Source: a virus
Virus record (IMG/VR): IMGVR_UViG_3300021197_001907
Location: 1 to 23,156 of that record
Direction: 5' to 3' (one strand)
Length of the DNA stretch: 23,156 bases
This document shows, in pieces, positions 6,465 through 15,120 of the stretch (position 1 is its first letter; each line of letters begins with the position of its first letter). A program made the position numbers and the translations under genes. The notes under the pieces were generated by a model. That model had not been told where the DNA came from and searched no databases. It saw only the letters and a list, made by a program, of their open reading frames with translations.

Positions 6465-7711
6465 TAATAGCCGGTTGTTGTGGTACCCCGAGATGCCCTA
6501 CTAGTACGGGATTGTGAAGAATATTTCTTTGTTAATTTAGCCAGGGTACCATTATACTTGTCAAACCCAAATATGTTTAGGTTAATGTGAGCCAGAGCAT
6601 CAACTGTACGAGAAGATGCCTCTATTATGGATTTTGCCTCTGACTTTATCTGTTCTAGTTTCGCTCTACTTGTTGGCTTCTTATGCTCATTATACCTCAG
6701 CTGAGAGTACATGTCAATCCATTTTTTATCGGGGTATTTCTCGTTGAAAGAGTCTAAAGAGATTGAAAAGCGACAAGTTGTTCTCCTCATGCCGCTATCA
6801 TCTACTACTACACTCCGTGGAGACCGACCAGCGAATGAATTATAGATCATAAATGCCATCCTCTGTAAGGATTCAATATCCCCCGTATACGGTCTCTGAT
6901 AAAGAATGGCTAAAATTTGGTCTTCGTTTGCGAGCCCATACCGAGAGGAGTATCTTAACATGCCTGGGCTGGCAATGTCCGCAGTTAGAGCCCATGGAAC
7001 ATCTTTATTAATTACAAACCCGTGTTTGCTAGCAGCGTTCTTAAAAAATGCAAAATTCCTGCTATTGATAAAAAATTCCTTGTCAGAGTCGTCCGATGCA
7101 TCAAGATCAGCAACAAAAATCGTGAGCCCAGAGATTAATGAGTTACAATACCTACTGGTGATAAAAGAGGTGAACGTCACTGGATTGGTTTCAGACATTA
7201 GCATTAGGTATTCTTCAAATATGGGCAAAAAGGTCTCAAAGCTGATTACTTTTGAGCTTCTCCCTTTGTTTAAAAATGAATTTGAAAATACGTCCGTCAG
7301 GCTACTAATGTATTCTTGGTACCTATTCCGTGGATCAGTATAAGAGCGGCGGGCAGCCAATTTAAACAGATACTGGTCTGTGTCTTCTATCTTGCCAGCG
7401 AGACCAGCCTTCTGCATGTCTCGGACCAAAGCTTCGAATGCATCAACTACAAAATTAACCGCCCTCATCTGCCTCCGAGGCTCTTGGCGTGACTTTATGT
7501 CTTTTAGGAAAAAGGTATTTAAAGTTATCGCTTGGTGTCTCTTATTAATTCTACCATATAAGTTTCTCTCAGCAAAGTTAAAATCCCTTATGCCATTTGG
7601 GGTCGTAAAACGGCGATTGTACTCCCTTGGGAAGGCTTTTGAGGAATACCTCAATCTCTCGTAAAACGCCTCTTTTACGTCTATTCCGTTCTTGCCACTA
7701 AAATTTGACAT
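6464..7711 (-). CDS. virion-module protein of unknown function
   Basis: I do not recognise the family of this 415-residue protein. It sits at the end of the baseplate gene run, 1 base after the 1206-residue hub-like gene, so it is probably a baseplate or tail component or its assembly factor. The N-terminus contains FTTPNGIRDFNFAERNLYGRI. The body is rich in aromatic and charged residues without membrane segments, signal peptide or enzyme motifs that I can see. The last 20 residues are Ser/Thr/Arg-rich and probably disordered. The ATG at 7711 has GAAGGGGA about 10 bases upstream, in the end of the preceding gene. Its stop overlaps the DNA polymerase start, which makes it the boundary between structural and replication genes. 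A sigma70-like site inside its 3' end may serve the polymerase. Confidence 0.8.
   Translation of the reverse strand: MSNFSGKNGIDVKEAFYERLRYSSKAFPREYNRRFTTPNGIRDFNFAERNLYGRINKRHQAITLNTFFLKDIKSRQEPRRQMRAVNFVVDAFEALVRDMQKAGLAGKIEDTDQYLFKLAARRSYTDPRNRYQEYISSLTDVFSNSFLNKGRSSKVISFETFLPIFEEYLMLMSETNPVTFTSFITSRYCNSLISGLTIFVADLDASDDSDKEFFINSRNFAFFKNAASKHGFVINKDVPWALTADIASPGMLRYSSRYGLANEDQILAILYQRPYTGDIESLQRMAFMIYNSFAGRSPRSVVVDDSGMRRTTCRFSISLDSFNEKYPDKKWIDMYSQLRYNEHKKPTSRAKLEQIKSEAKSIIEASSRTVDALAHINLNIFGFDKYNGTLAKLTKKYSSQSRTSRASRGTTTTGY
6551..6579 (-). promoter_or_regulatory. possible internal promoter for the DNA polymerase
   Basis: TAAACA (6579 to 6574), 17 bases, TATAAT (6556 to 6551) lies inside the 3' end of the 415-residue virion gene, about 87 bases upstream of the polymerase start. 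The -10 box is perfect and the -35 box matches 4 of 6. It would let the polymerase be made early despite lying directly behind late-type genes. The site is within coding sequence, so chance occurrence is possible. Confidence 0.35.
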
Positions 7712-10700
7712 TTATATAGATTCCCCTTCTGGACCGACAGGGACTGCAATAGAACCACCCGCAGTAGCCGATACCCTATTAATTAGAGAGACCGGATCTG
7801 AAGTAAGTTCCCCACAATTTTCCTCTGAATCAGACTGCACCTCTTCGCCTGGGTTTGCAATAGAGCGACCACCTGATTCCCATATGGCTTTGACAACTGT
7901 TTCAAAGTTCCCGCTCTCTATGAAAGAGGATACGTTTGTTATGACATGGTACCCGCCAATGCCCAAAATACTCGCAGGGCTACGAGGTTCCGATGGAGAT
8001 CTCAAAGCGGGGGAGATGCCGGCTGGATTCACGTATATCTTCATTCCAGGGTAAAAAGCTGTCGTGCCAAAGCAGTTTAACTGGACATTGTAAACATTTG
8101 ACAAAATTGCCAAACCAGTGACCTCGGACAAGAACTCGTTTTCTAGCCTAGATTCTTTTAGGTATGGCATGTCGTTTTTGGAGAATTTGACACTTTTAAA
8201 TATGCCTCGCGAGGTGCCGATATCAAAGTATGGAATTCCGCGCCTCCTATCCGCCATGCGATTCCCGCCTAGCGGCAGGACAGCACCCGCGTTTGTGGAA
8301 TATAAAAGCATATAATTGAAGAATTTTGCATCACTATTCCTCGCGGGGGGTCTCAAAATTGGCATGTCTGCCACGCCCAGCCTATCTAGATCAACCCTTG
8401 TGGCATCGCTAATAAACCCTTGATCGGGAACTTCATCCACATACGGACCCATCGCGGCGCCGGCACCCGGCTGATTTGGAGGGGAACCCGAACTGGGTAG
8501 CAGCCGTTGCTGAGGGACATTTCTTTTAGCATATAGTGCCTCTTCACCCGCACCATTTGCCACTCCAGTGAAAAACTCGGTTCTAAGCTGCATATTTTGC
8601 CGTGCAACATTGTTTAGCCCATGGCACTGTGACCGCAGCATGTTCGCCAGAAGATCACTAGCGACCTCCCTTATGAATGATATAATCGGGTATATCGTCC
8701 TTTCTTGTGAAACAACCTTGCCGAGGAACCAGTCTATGTAGTAATTTATAGATATTGGTATGTCAGCAAGATTTATATCATAAATCAATGAGTGCTGATA
8801 AGAAGGTGGTTCATCAGAATCTTCGGAACCCTCATCGGGCTTGCTAAGAAGTACATATGAGATTGGACCCAATATTATTCGCATATCCTGATCAAGCTTG
8901 CCAGTTGAACCATACGCCAGTATGTCCTCATCTTCACCCAATGTCGGCTCCTGGGTGGTGTTGACCTCTGATAGTGCTGCTTGCAGCAAATCTCCAAAAT
9001 AGAAAAATTGCAGTTGGTAGTCTTCATCGTCAGTATATCTAAGGTCTTTTAGAGATTCAAGGCGGCTCTCTTCATCATCGAAGTCTTCGCCATCAACGCT
9101 TGAAGGTATACTATCTGGGTATACGGATATCGGTGTATCTAGGCTTGTATTGGCTGCCACACTAAAAGTTGATGGGTCTCTTCGTAGCCCCAAGGATTCC
9201 AATAATGGCTGGGCAAATGCGGCTGGACCGTTGTTAATGTATACATCAAGTTGTTCCGTATCAACAGTGGTGTAAAATATCTTATCTTTCTCGTACATGT
9301 TGTCAAGGATCCGATTCCAGCTAGCATAGTTTTCATCCCTAACGCGCTCAGTGAAATCCTGCTGTATGTCCGCTATTGATTCAGAACTGCACCCGTTCTT
9401 TCTGCGCCTAACTATCTCTCTTAGCGTCTCTAGCCTCCTAAGACGACGCTCTGGCGTGGACAATATGTCAGAGTCCGGACCCATGTAGCTCGCTTCTTGA
9501 TAAGCCATATATTTAATGGATAGCGTTACATTGCCTTCGTCTGTAATTTCAATTTCGTGGTCATACGCCCCAAGTGTTAGAACGAACGCAGAGCTGTCTA
9601 TTGCTTCTTTCATCCCGGGAGTTTGGAACGTACTGCTGTCAGCTGTTCCTCCGGGGTCTCGCCAGCCTACAACTGCTTTAATTTTATAATAGTTTGGATC
9701 CCAAACAAAATCAAAACCAGCGTCCGCCACTCCAATATTAACCAGATCAATAAACCTAAAGGATTTTCCGTCGCGTAGAACCGAGTTATCATCAGCATAC
9801 TTTGCCGGAAGTGATTGTATTGTCTGTAGCATTTGGTCCATGCTTTGAAAATAAATTACCAATTTAGCATAAATGTCGCGACGGTCCATGAACGGGTCGC
9901 GACCCTCAAGACTCCAATCAAAGCTTTTAATTCCTACTCCGCGACCGCGATCAAATGAGTTGTCCTTAAGCATGCTGTCTATTTCAGATTGACGCACATG
10001 ATCATGGAACGGCACCTCTTGAATTATCTCCCTGCCTCTAAGCCCATCGTCACGCCTTTCAAAAGACGACTTAAATATCTTTAACATTGGTACTAGCCCT
10101 GAAAGTTCTGAGGTTCTTGCTTCATTTAATTTCTCTAATTGAGGGTTATACACCAAGCTGTTTACAATGGTATCTGTTGGTCCGTGTACCATTATAAAGT
10201 CGGGTTCGCCGGTTCTTTCATTAAGGTAAGCGGGGTTTCTAGCTTGATTTATAGTTGCGTAATCCACAAGATAATCCAGCAGAAAGCACTGCTCGGCGAA
10301 TCTCTTTTGTTGTGCCCTTTCTGCTTCCGAGCGCTGATCGGGCTCTATGCCTGGCTGTCTTTGAGCTGCCTCTTCAATTGCCTCCAGCAGACCATCCTCA
10401 TCTTGTGCGGCGAGGCGAATTATTTCCTCGTCCGTCCGACCAGTGGGTATACCCCTACCCGACGGAGTCGCAGCTGCTTCGGGGGATTTGTTGTATATAT
10501 CCCGAAAGGCGGCGTATACTAAATTTCTAATGCGAGCGCGGCGGAATAAATTAGCAGTAGCTGTAAGCGTGAATTCACTGGGGGCATATGGAATGATTCC
10601 GCCCTGCTGAGATTGGCTGGCATAATGCACCCAAGCTTCATGGGCGCGACCCTCGGACACTATGTTCAGCTCCATCTCGTCCTTAAACCCACCAGCGATA

Positions 10701-11332
10701 AATGTAAAAATAGCCCTGGCATTCCTCGCAGTGGCTTCCCCAATGTCTGCCCTGTCAACATCCAAAGTTTCCATCACCTCATTGGTGATCCCGACACTCT
10801 CTAGGTACTCCTCCAAAAATTGATCGGCTTCACTTTCAATCTCTGAATATTCAGCTATGTCGGCGTCTTGTTCGTTGTAAAGTGCCCGTAATTGTGGTCC
10901 CCTGCGCGCGGTCTGATCAAGAGAGACACCGGGCGTATCCGCTGTTAATTGTCCGTTAAAGCCTGCAGGCGCAATCTGCTGCTGCACAGATCCCTGAATT
11001 GCTACATTTCGGAATGACTTAAAACTCAAGCGTATTTCAGCTTTTGCCCCACCACCGTAATTACAGATTGCGTCTGCAGGATCCGTGTTGGGACCGGAGG
11101 ATATTTCCCACTCACCGGTGCTAGGGTTGCCTACCCATCTTGGGAAAGTTCGAAAATTAATTCTTCTATCGGAGTACCAATTTGAATATCCACTGAGGCG
11201 TGACAACCTTTGATTGAACAGTGATTGTGTGAATGTAGCAAGGTCGGCTTCAATTGATTCTAGCGTGTATTCTTCGCCAAAACCCTCTTGATCTCGGATC
11301 CAGTCCTCGACCGTTTGATTAGTTATTGTCAC
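7712..11332 (-). CDS. very large baseplate hub-like structural protein
   Basis: This 1206-residue protein is the largest in the window. A central segment GIKSFDWSLEGRDPFMDRRDI followed by an amphipathic stretch looks like the strand-rich core seen in large tail hub proteins of marine and jumbo phages. The C-terminal 250 residues (FSKNDMPYLKES, VYNVQLNCFGTTAFYPGMKIYVNP, GIGGYHVITNVSSFIESGNFETVVKAIWES) resemble the gp27/gpD-type hub fold, in which a small barrel is followed by a 'G-G-Y-x-V' strand and a closing sheet. A hub role at the central spike is therefore likely but not certain. No lysozyme or peptidase motif is visible. The start is GTG at 11332, one base after the LysM gene stop, with only a weak AAGG/GAG site, so translation is probably coupled. 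Acidic, Glu/Asp-rich linkers lie in the middle. Confidence 0.8.
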   Translation of the reverse strand: MTITNQTVEDWIRDQEGFGEEYTLESIEADLATFTQSLFNQRLSRLSGYSNWYSDRRINFRTFPRWVGNPSTGEWEISSGPNTDPADAICNYGGGAKAEIRLSFKSFRNVAIQGSVQQQIAPAGFNGQLTADTPGVSLDQTARRGPQLRALYNEQDADIAEYSEIESEADQFLEEYLESVGITNEVMETLDVDRADIGEATARNARAIFTFIAGGFKDEMELNIVSEGRAHEAWVHYASQSQQGGIIPYAPSEFTLTATANLFRRARIRNLVYAAFRDIYNKSPEAAATPSGRGIPTGRTDEEIIRLAAQDEDGLLEAIEEAAQRQPGIEPDQRSEAERAQQKRFAEQCFLLDYLVDYATINQARNPAYLNERTGEPDFIMVHGPTDTIVNSLVYNPQLEKLNEARTSELSGLVPMLKIFKSSFERRDDGLRGREIIQEVPFHDHVRQSEIDSMLKDNSFDRGRGVGIKSFDWSLEGRDPFMDRRDIYAKLVIYFQSMDQMLQTIQSLPAKYADDNSVLRDGKSFRFIDLVNIGVADAGFDFVWDPNYYKIKAVVGWRDPGGTADSSTFQTPGMKEAIDSSAFVLTLGAYDHEIEITDEGNVTLSIKYMAYQEASYMGPDSDILSTPERRLRRLETLREIVRRRKNGCSSESIADIQQDFTERVRDENYASWNRILDNMYEKDKIFYTTVDTEQLDVYINNGPAAFAQPLLESLGLRRDPSTFSVAANTSLDTPISVYPDSIPSSVDGEDFDDEESRLESLKDLRYTDDEDYQLQFFYFGDLLQAALSEVNTTQEPTLGEDEDILAYGSTGKLDQDMRIILGPISYVLLSKPDEGSEDSDEPPSYQHSLIYDINLADIPISINYYIDWFLGKVVSQERTIYPIISFIREVASDLLANMLRSQCHGLNNVARQNMQLRTEFFTGVANGAGEEALYAKRNVPQQRLLPSSGSPPNQPGAGAAMGPYVDEVPDQGFISDATRVDLDRLGVADMPILRPPARNSDAKFFNYMLLYSTNAGAVLPLGGNRMADRRRGIPYFDIGTSRGIFKSVKFSKNDMPYLKESRLENEFLSEVTGLAILSNVYNVQLNCFGTTAFYPGMKIYVNPAGISPALRSPSEPRSPASILGIGGYHVITNVSSFIESGNFETVVKAIWESGGRSIANPGEEVQSDSEENCGELTSDPVSLINRVSATAGGSIAVPVGPEGESI

Positions 11333-11333
11333 T

Positions 11334-11672
11334 TTACTCGTACCTTAGCATTTCCAAAACGCGGTCTAGGGGTAGTGGGATTCTTAGGACATCTCCTGTC
11401 TTACAGTGACCCTCCGTGGGCTTTAGGTTAAACCACGCAATGACCCACCACAATTTTGAATCTCCGTAGTGCCTATCGGCAAGCTTATAAAATCTATCGC
11501 CCACCTTCCATACATGGCGTATTCTCTCCAGAGAAGCCATCTCCTCAATGGAAGGGTGTCTTAGCTTTCCGGTCCTGTATTGTTGTATGAGGTTCACCCC
11601 TCGTTCATCAAGAAATTCCTTGTAATATTCAAGATTATTTGTAAATGTTGAGCGACCCATATATCTAGACAT
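11334..11672 (-). CDS. 53: LysM-domain baseplate wedge protein (gp53-like)
   Basis: This protein of 112 residues has an N-terminal helical arm and a LysM-like fold across roughly residues 50 to 105 (HVWKVGDRFYKLADRHYGDSK, WWVIAWFN, GDVLRIPLP). T4 gp53 and the small LysM proteins of other contractile systems use this fold to lock the baseplate wedge or hub to the tube rather than to bind peptidoglycan. The protein is shorter than T4 gp53 (about 196 residues). I chose the ATG at 11672 because GGAGGG lies 10 bases upstream; a TTG at 11690 and an ATG at 11681 also exist, the latter overlapping the previous stop as ATGA. It lies between a tube/baseplate protein and the large hub-like protein, which fits a connector job. 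Confidence 0.82.
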   Translation of the reverse strand: MSRYMGRSTFTNNLEYYKEFLDERGVNLIQQYRTGKLRHPSIEEMASLERIRHVWKVGDRFYKLADRHYGDSKLWWVIAWFNLKPTEGHCKTGDVLRIPLPLDRVLEMLRYE

Positions 11673-11677
11673 GCTTA

Positions 11678-12583
11678 TCATTCCCTCCAATCACTGCCGC
11701 CCGTGAAGCCCGATAAATCATAATCGTCTTGGGGTGCTCTGTATCCACCGCGATCAGCCTCTTGGCGGCTTAAAGCACTCCGCTGTTCCAGTTCATTAGC
11801 GCGTGCGTTTCTTTCGTCACTATCAATGGTGCTATCAACTTCGGGAATAGACTCGCCGGGAGAGCCCTCTAAGATACCAGCCTCGGGCGGGGCGGTCGTA
11901 GAGGGCGAAGCAGTCTCTAAGTCTCCAAACGGAGCACCCACGCCGCCAAAAGGATAGTCAGCTAGTTCAGTCTTGTTGAAGCCTCTATTCACACCCCACC
12001 CCATATTATGTTCATGAAGCACTGTGATGTCGCAAGACACGTCAATAACTTTTGGGAATAGCGTTCCCACGCCAGGATCAAAGAACCCTGATGAGTCGTC
12101 AAAGACGGGGTTAATGCTTAGATTATTTACAGCTGATAGGAGACCGGACGTTCTTGCGCCTGGATCCATGCCCCGGGCGGCATTTCTAATTAAGTTTGCA
12201 AAACGAACTTTCATAAGAGGCGGCTTTGAAAGGGTGTTAGCACCTGTTGATGTGTAAGCGGGATACATAAATTGGGCGAGTCTGTTGCATCTGGCTAGAT
12301 TAGTTTTCGCCTCTTCCAATGAGGCGGCTGGAATAGACCAGCTGATGTTTATTCTTCTTGTTGTTTGTTTGAAGGTCGCGATAGGATCATTTCGCCCGAA
12401 TACATTTTCAAAATTATAGTCCGACGAGAAGTTCTCACCATAGCTCGTGACAAAGGCTTTAAAATTAATCTCTAGCTTGCTTGCCAAATGAAAGAAGCTT
12501 AGGTACAGAGCTTTACGGTTAGCATAGGCGTCCGATGCATCACCATTGCGAAATATCTCTTGTCTTCTGCCAACACCAGCCAT
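11678..12583 (-). CDS. tube-proximal baseplate protein, possible tail tube initiator
   Basis: This is a 301-residue structural protein. Residues 25 to 200 form a well-conserved-looking domain (NRKALYLSFFHLASKLEINFKAF, VFGRNDPIATFKQTTRRINISWSIPA, FMYPAY, HEHNMGWG). The pattern is of a beta-rich tube or hub domain in which the phage tube fold recurs, so an initiator role like T4 gp48/gp54 is reasonable given the position between the tape measure and the LysM gene. I cannot assign it to a named family with confidence. The last 100 residues are Pro/Ser/Glu/Arg-rich and probably unstructured. The ATG at 12583 has AGGGA about 11 bases upstream. It ends 5 bases before the LysM gene start. No enzymatic motif is seen. 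Confidence 0.75.
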   Translation of the reverse strand: MAGVGRRQEIFRNGDASDAYANRKALYLSFFHLASKLEINFKAFVTSYGENFSSDYNFENVFGRNDPIATFKQTTRRINISWSIPAASLEEAKTNLARCNRLAQFMYPAYTSTGANTLSKPPLMKVRFANLIRNAARGMDPGARTSGLLSAVNNLSINPVFDDSSGFFDPGVGTLFPKVIDVSCDITVLHEHNMGWGVNRGFNKTELADYPFGGVGAPFGDLETASPSTTAPPEAGILEGSPGESIPEVDSTIDSDERNARANELEQRSALSRQEADRGGYRAPQDDYDLSGFTGGSDWRE

Positions 12584-12618
12584 AATTATAATTATCCCTA
12601 ATACTAATTTTTTAAGAG

Positions 12619-14472
12619 CTAATTGCCCCTGCCCAAGACCAGCTCCTCGACCAAGCCCTCAAAAGAGCCCCTTAGACCGGGTATTTTGACAACCATTTTC
12701 TCTACAACTAGACTGTTACTACCACCACCCCTTATCTCTTTTTTGATTGTCTCCAGAAGGGGTCCGCCCTCTCTCATAGAGTAGGTTGTGTCTCCAGAAT
12801 GTGTCACTTTGGTGGGCGTAGAGAAACCCTCATTGATTGCCACTGTACCAGTGCTTATATTATCTCCGACAGCCGTGGTACCGAAGCCAGTGGCTGTTGC
12901 TATCGCCAGACCTAAGCCGGGCAGCGCACCAAGCGGTCCTGCTGCCATACCACCAGCGACTGCGCCAGCTAGTGCCAATATTGTACCAAAACCGCCTGGC
13001 ACGCTCTCTGATAGGTCTAGTATACCCTGCACAACGGCAGCGAATGCGTCAACCAGCGGCTTCACGGCGACAGCTGTCTGCAACATGATAAACTGTAACT
13101 TCTCCATCGTGGAGGTTGCGTTCTGGGTGATCTCTTCCATCTCAGAAGTTGTAAATGAAGTGTCCCCAAGCCTCATGGCGACCTCATCTTGTGACTCGCC
13201 GAGGAGTTTTGAGGCGGTCGCGACGTCGCGGATACCAAGAGCATTTGCAATATTTAACTTAGCATATCTACCCATATTATCAAAATCCACACCTGAGAGG
13301 CGGATCCTTTCTCTAACTATTTCTAATCTTTCGGAATCACTCGCCATCAACAGCTCGTTTGTGCTAAACAGGTCTGTTCTAAGAATCTGGTTAAGCTTTC
13401 CTGCTATTTGCGCAGATCCCTCAAATGTGTTAAACTGGTCTCCAAATATTGAGGTTAGATCTGCAACGCTTGTTCCGGTCCTGCGTGCCTCAATGCTTAA
13501 CTCCTTGAAGACATCCACTGCATTATCGCCAAACTGTGACAAGTGCGGCAACGCTTGGGCGAAATCACGAGCAATGACTGCCGGGGGAATCTTAAGTGCT
13601 TGACCTAGCCCTATAATCTCCCTTTGAGTGGCAGCAGCATCTGTTGCAGACTGCCCGAAAGCTAAGGTTAGAGTATTCATTGTCTCAGCAGTGGTACCAG
13701 CATCAATTCCCAACTTCTGTAGCTGGGCTGCCTGCATCGTCACGCTCTTCCTAACGCTATCTGACAAGAATCCAAATTGTGCGAATTCCTCTCTGAGTGA
13801 CATTTGGGCGCCGGCGACCTGCTGAAAGGATAGAGCCAGGTCTAAATTGTCAAACGTTAGCCCAATAAACATGTCTCTAGCACCGGACATATCTCCCGTC
13901 ATTGCAACAAAGCTTGCGCGGGTTGCGTCTACTTGGACAGCTGCTATAAGAGTAGACTCTGCAAACTTTTCAAAGATTGATACGGCGACGTTTCCAGCTG
14001 TGACAATTCGACCTAGAGATTTGCGGGCTCGTGATAGAGCAACTGATAAACCTTCACCCGATTTCTTAGAGTTCATGAGCTGGCGAAAAAGCCCCTTGGA
14101 GTTATCAGCCGAGAGACCGAGCTTTGAGGCGATGCTACCTACTAGACCATCAGTCTCTTTTTCAATACCTTGGATCGCTTCCTGAGTCTTTTGCTGCTCA
14201 CGTAAATTTTCTGTGATTTGCTTTTGAATCTCAGCATAAGCTTGCGTAGCATCTGTTCTCTGCTTGGCGGACTGCGCGCTCGACAGCAGCAACTCATATC
14301 TAACCTTGGCTATCTTTAACTCTTCCTCAGATTGAGTAACTGCCCGTTCCGCCGCCAATCCATATTCTTTAGCCGCCGCTGCTGCAGCCTTTTCGGTCTC
14401 CGCTAAGTCCCTAGAGACCTCAAGGAGTTGTTGTTGAATTTGTAATTTTTCTTGTTCAGTTATATCAGCCAT
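12619..14472 (-). CDS. 29: tail tape measure protein (gp29-like)
   Basis: This 617-residue protein sets tail length and fills the tube before DNA ejection. The first 110 residues are long charged helices rich in Gln, Glu, Lys and Ala, typical of a coiled coil. The middle is Ala/Gly/Ser/Leu-rich and helical. Residues near 490 to 535 form a glycine/alanine-rich hydrophobic stretch (ILALAGAVAGGMAAG and following) like the membrane-insertion segments of tape measures. Its length is close to T4 gp29 (590), so a tail near 90 to 95 nm is expected at about 1.5 angstroms per residue; that is an inference. The ATG at 14472 has GGGTGAG about 5 bases upstream. A tail assembly chaperone with a probable frameshift lies upstream, as in most tailed phages, separated by a terminator and one small gene. 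Confidence 0.88.
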   Translation of the reverse strand: MADITEQEKLQIQQQLLEVSRDLAETEKAAAAAAKEYGLAAERAVTQSEEELKIAKVRYELLLSSAQSAKQRTDATQAYAEIQKQITENLREQQKTQEAIQGIEKETDGLVGSIASKLGLSADNSKGLFRQLMNSKKSGEGLSVALSRARKSLGRIVTAGNVAVSIFEKFAESTLIAAVQVDATRASFVAMTGDMSGARDMFIGLTFDNLDLALSFQQVAGAQMSLREEFAQFGFLSDSVRKSVTMQAAQLQKLGIDAGTTAETMNTLTLAFGQSATDAAATQREIIGLGQALKIPPAVIARDFAQALPHLSQFGDNAVDVFKELSIEARRTGTSVADLTSIFGDQFNTFEGSAQIAGKLNQILRTDLFSTNELLMASDSERLEIVRERIRLSGVDFDNMGRYAKLNIANALGIRDVATASKLLGESQDEVAMRLGDTSFTTSEMEEITQNATSTMEKLQFIMLQTAVAVKPLVDAFAAVVQGILDLSESVPGGFGTILALAGAVAGGMAAGPLGALPGLGLAIATATGFGTTAVGDNISTGTVAINEGFSTPTKVTHSGDTTYSMREGGPLLETIKKEIRGGGSNSLVVEKMVVKIPGLRGSFEGLVEELVLGRGN

Positions 14473-14481
14473 TCACTCACC

Positions 14482-14823
14482 CTACCTAAATGGCCACTTA
14501 ATGCCTGTTACGTTTTCAAACTTTTTAATTGAAGAGTCCAGAAGAGACTTGCTCTGATAAGTTCTGCGATCATTAAGACCATACCTGGTTATTGCCTCTA
14601 GGTGGTTTTTTTCACGACCCACAGTACGGGCAAAGGACTCAACATCGGCTCGCGAGCCAACGACTTTCATTGGCATACTGACGCCGCTAAACATTGCGTC
14701 TAGAATCGTCTTTGTCCATGAGCCAAACATTCTAAGCCAACTCTCATTGAGACCTTGCTCGCGAGCTTCATCAAAGTTAATTACGATTTCTACAATTTTA
14801 TCTTCTTTTATTTGATCAGGCAT
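14482..14823 (-). CDS. small protein between chaperone and tape measure, function unknown
   Basis: This protein of 113 residues has an acidic, strand-forming N-terminus (KIVEIVINFDEA) and then a helical body (WLRMFGSWTKTILDAMF, SRADVESFARTVGREKNHLEAITRYGL, LLDSSIKKFENVTGIKWPF). I do not recognise the family. I chose the ATG at 14823 because GGGGAG lies 8 bases upstream; an ATG at 14841 would place that ribosome site inside the gene. It ends 9 bases before the tape measure start, so the two are almost certainly co-translated from one message, and a role in tape measure folding or tail initiation is a fair guess. No membrane segment, signal or metal site is visible. Confidence 0.75.
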   Translation of the reverse strand: MPDQIKEDKIVEIVINFDEAREQGLNESWLRMFGSWTKTILDAMFSGVSMPMKVVGSRADVESFARTVGREKNHLEAITRYGLNDRRTYQSKSLLDSSIKKFENVTGIKWPFR

Positions 14824-14877
14824 TAGATGTTCTCCCCTCAATAACCACTAATAAGTAATTAGTTTTAAATAAAAATA

Positions 14878-14900
14878 AAGCCGGAATGGCTTTCCGGCTT
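14878..14900 (-). terminator. rho-independent terminator after the tail chaperone
   Basis: AAGCCGGAA and TTCCGGCTT are perfect 9-base arms with a 5-base loop, followed on the minus strand by TTTATTTTTATTT. It begins right after the chaperone frame's stop at 14902. It should cut transcription between the sheath/tube/chaperone genes and the tape measure/baseplate genes. Confidence 0.85.
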
Positions 14901-14901
14901 A

Positions 14902-15120
14902 TTAATCAGGCAAGTTTGATGGCAATGAGAATGTGCTCTTTTTGTTGCTAGCGTTTTGAACCGCCTCTTTTTCATCCTCCAGCTGCTTGACGAGTCTTTT
15001 TGAAAACCAAGTTCTCAAGCCAACCGGTAAATTATATGCTTGCTGAAAGTCCCACTTCCCGTGATACATTAAGAAGAAAAACTGTTCATAAACATTTTTT
15101 ATATAATCATCGGTTAGGCC
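14902..15120 (-). CDS. frameshift-read C-terminal extension of the tail chaperone
   Basis: These 72 codons lie in the frame one base downstream of the gp26-like gene and overlap its last codons. The frame reads GLTDDYIKNVYEQFFFLMYHG, then LPVGLRTWFSKRLVKQLEDE, a helical, chaperone-like segment, and ends in NLPD. Read as a separate gene it would have to start at the ATG at 15201, deep inside the gp26-like gene with no ribosome site and with an odd Cys/Arg-rich beginning, so I take it as an extension made by ribosomal frameshift at the T7 run (15121 to 15127). The fused product would be about 352 residues. By analogy with gpG/gpGT chaperones of other tailed phages, the extension would bind the tape measure. 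A sequencing error in the homopolymer would also explain the layout, by making it one gene. Confidence 0.72.
   Translation of the reverse strand, partial: GLTDDYIKNVYEQFFFLMYHGKWDFQQAYNLPVGLRTWFSKRLVKQLEDEKEAVQNASNKKSTFSLPSNLPD

Noticed and set aside
7704-7711. TATAAATG on the minus strand as a late promoter
   Set aside because: It includes the start codon of the 415-residue gene, so it cannot serve that gene, and the sequence follows from the stop and start codons.
8744-8751. TATAAATT-like string on the minus strand
   Set aside because: It lies in the middle of the 1206-residue gene, far from any start; an A/T-rich chance match.
12788-13603. 271-codon open frame on the plus strand
   Set aside because: It lies wholly opposite the tape measure gene, has Ser/Pro/Ala-rich shadow composition, no ribosome site, and no other plus-strand genes exist.
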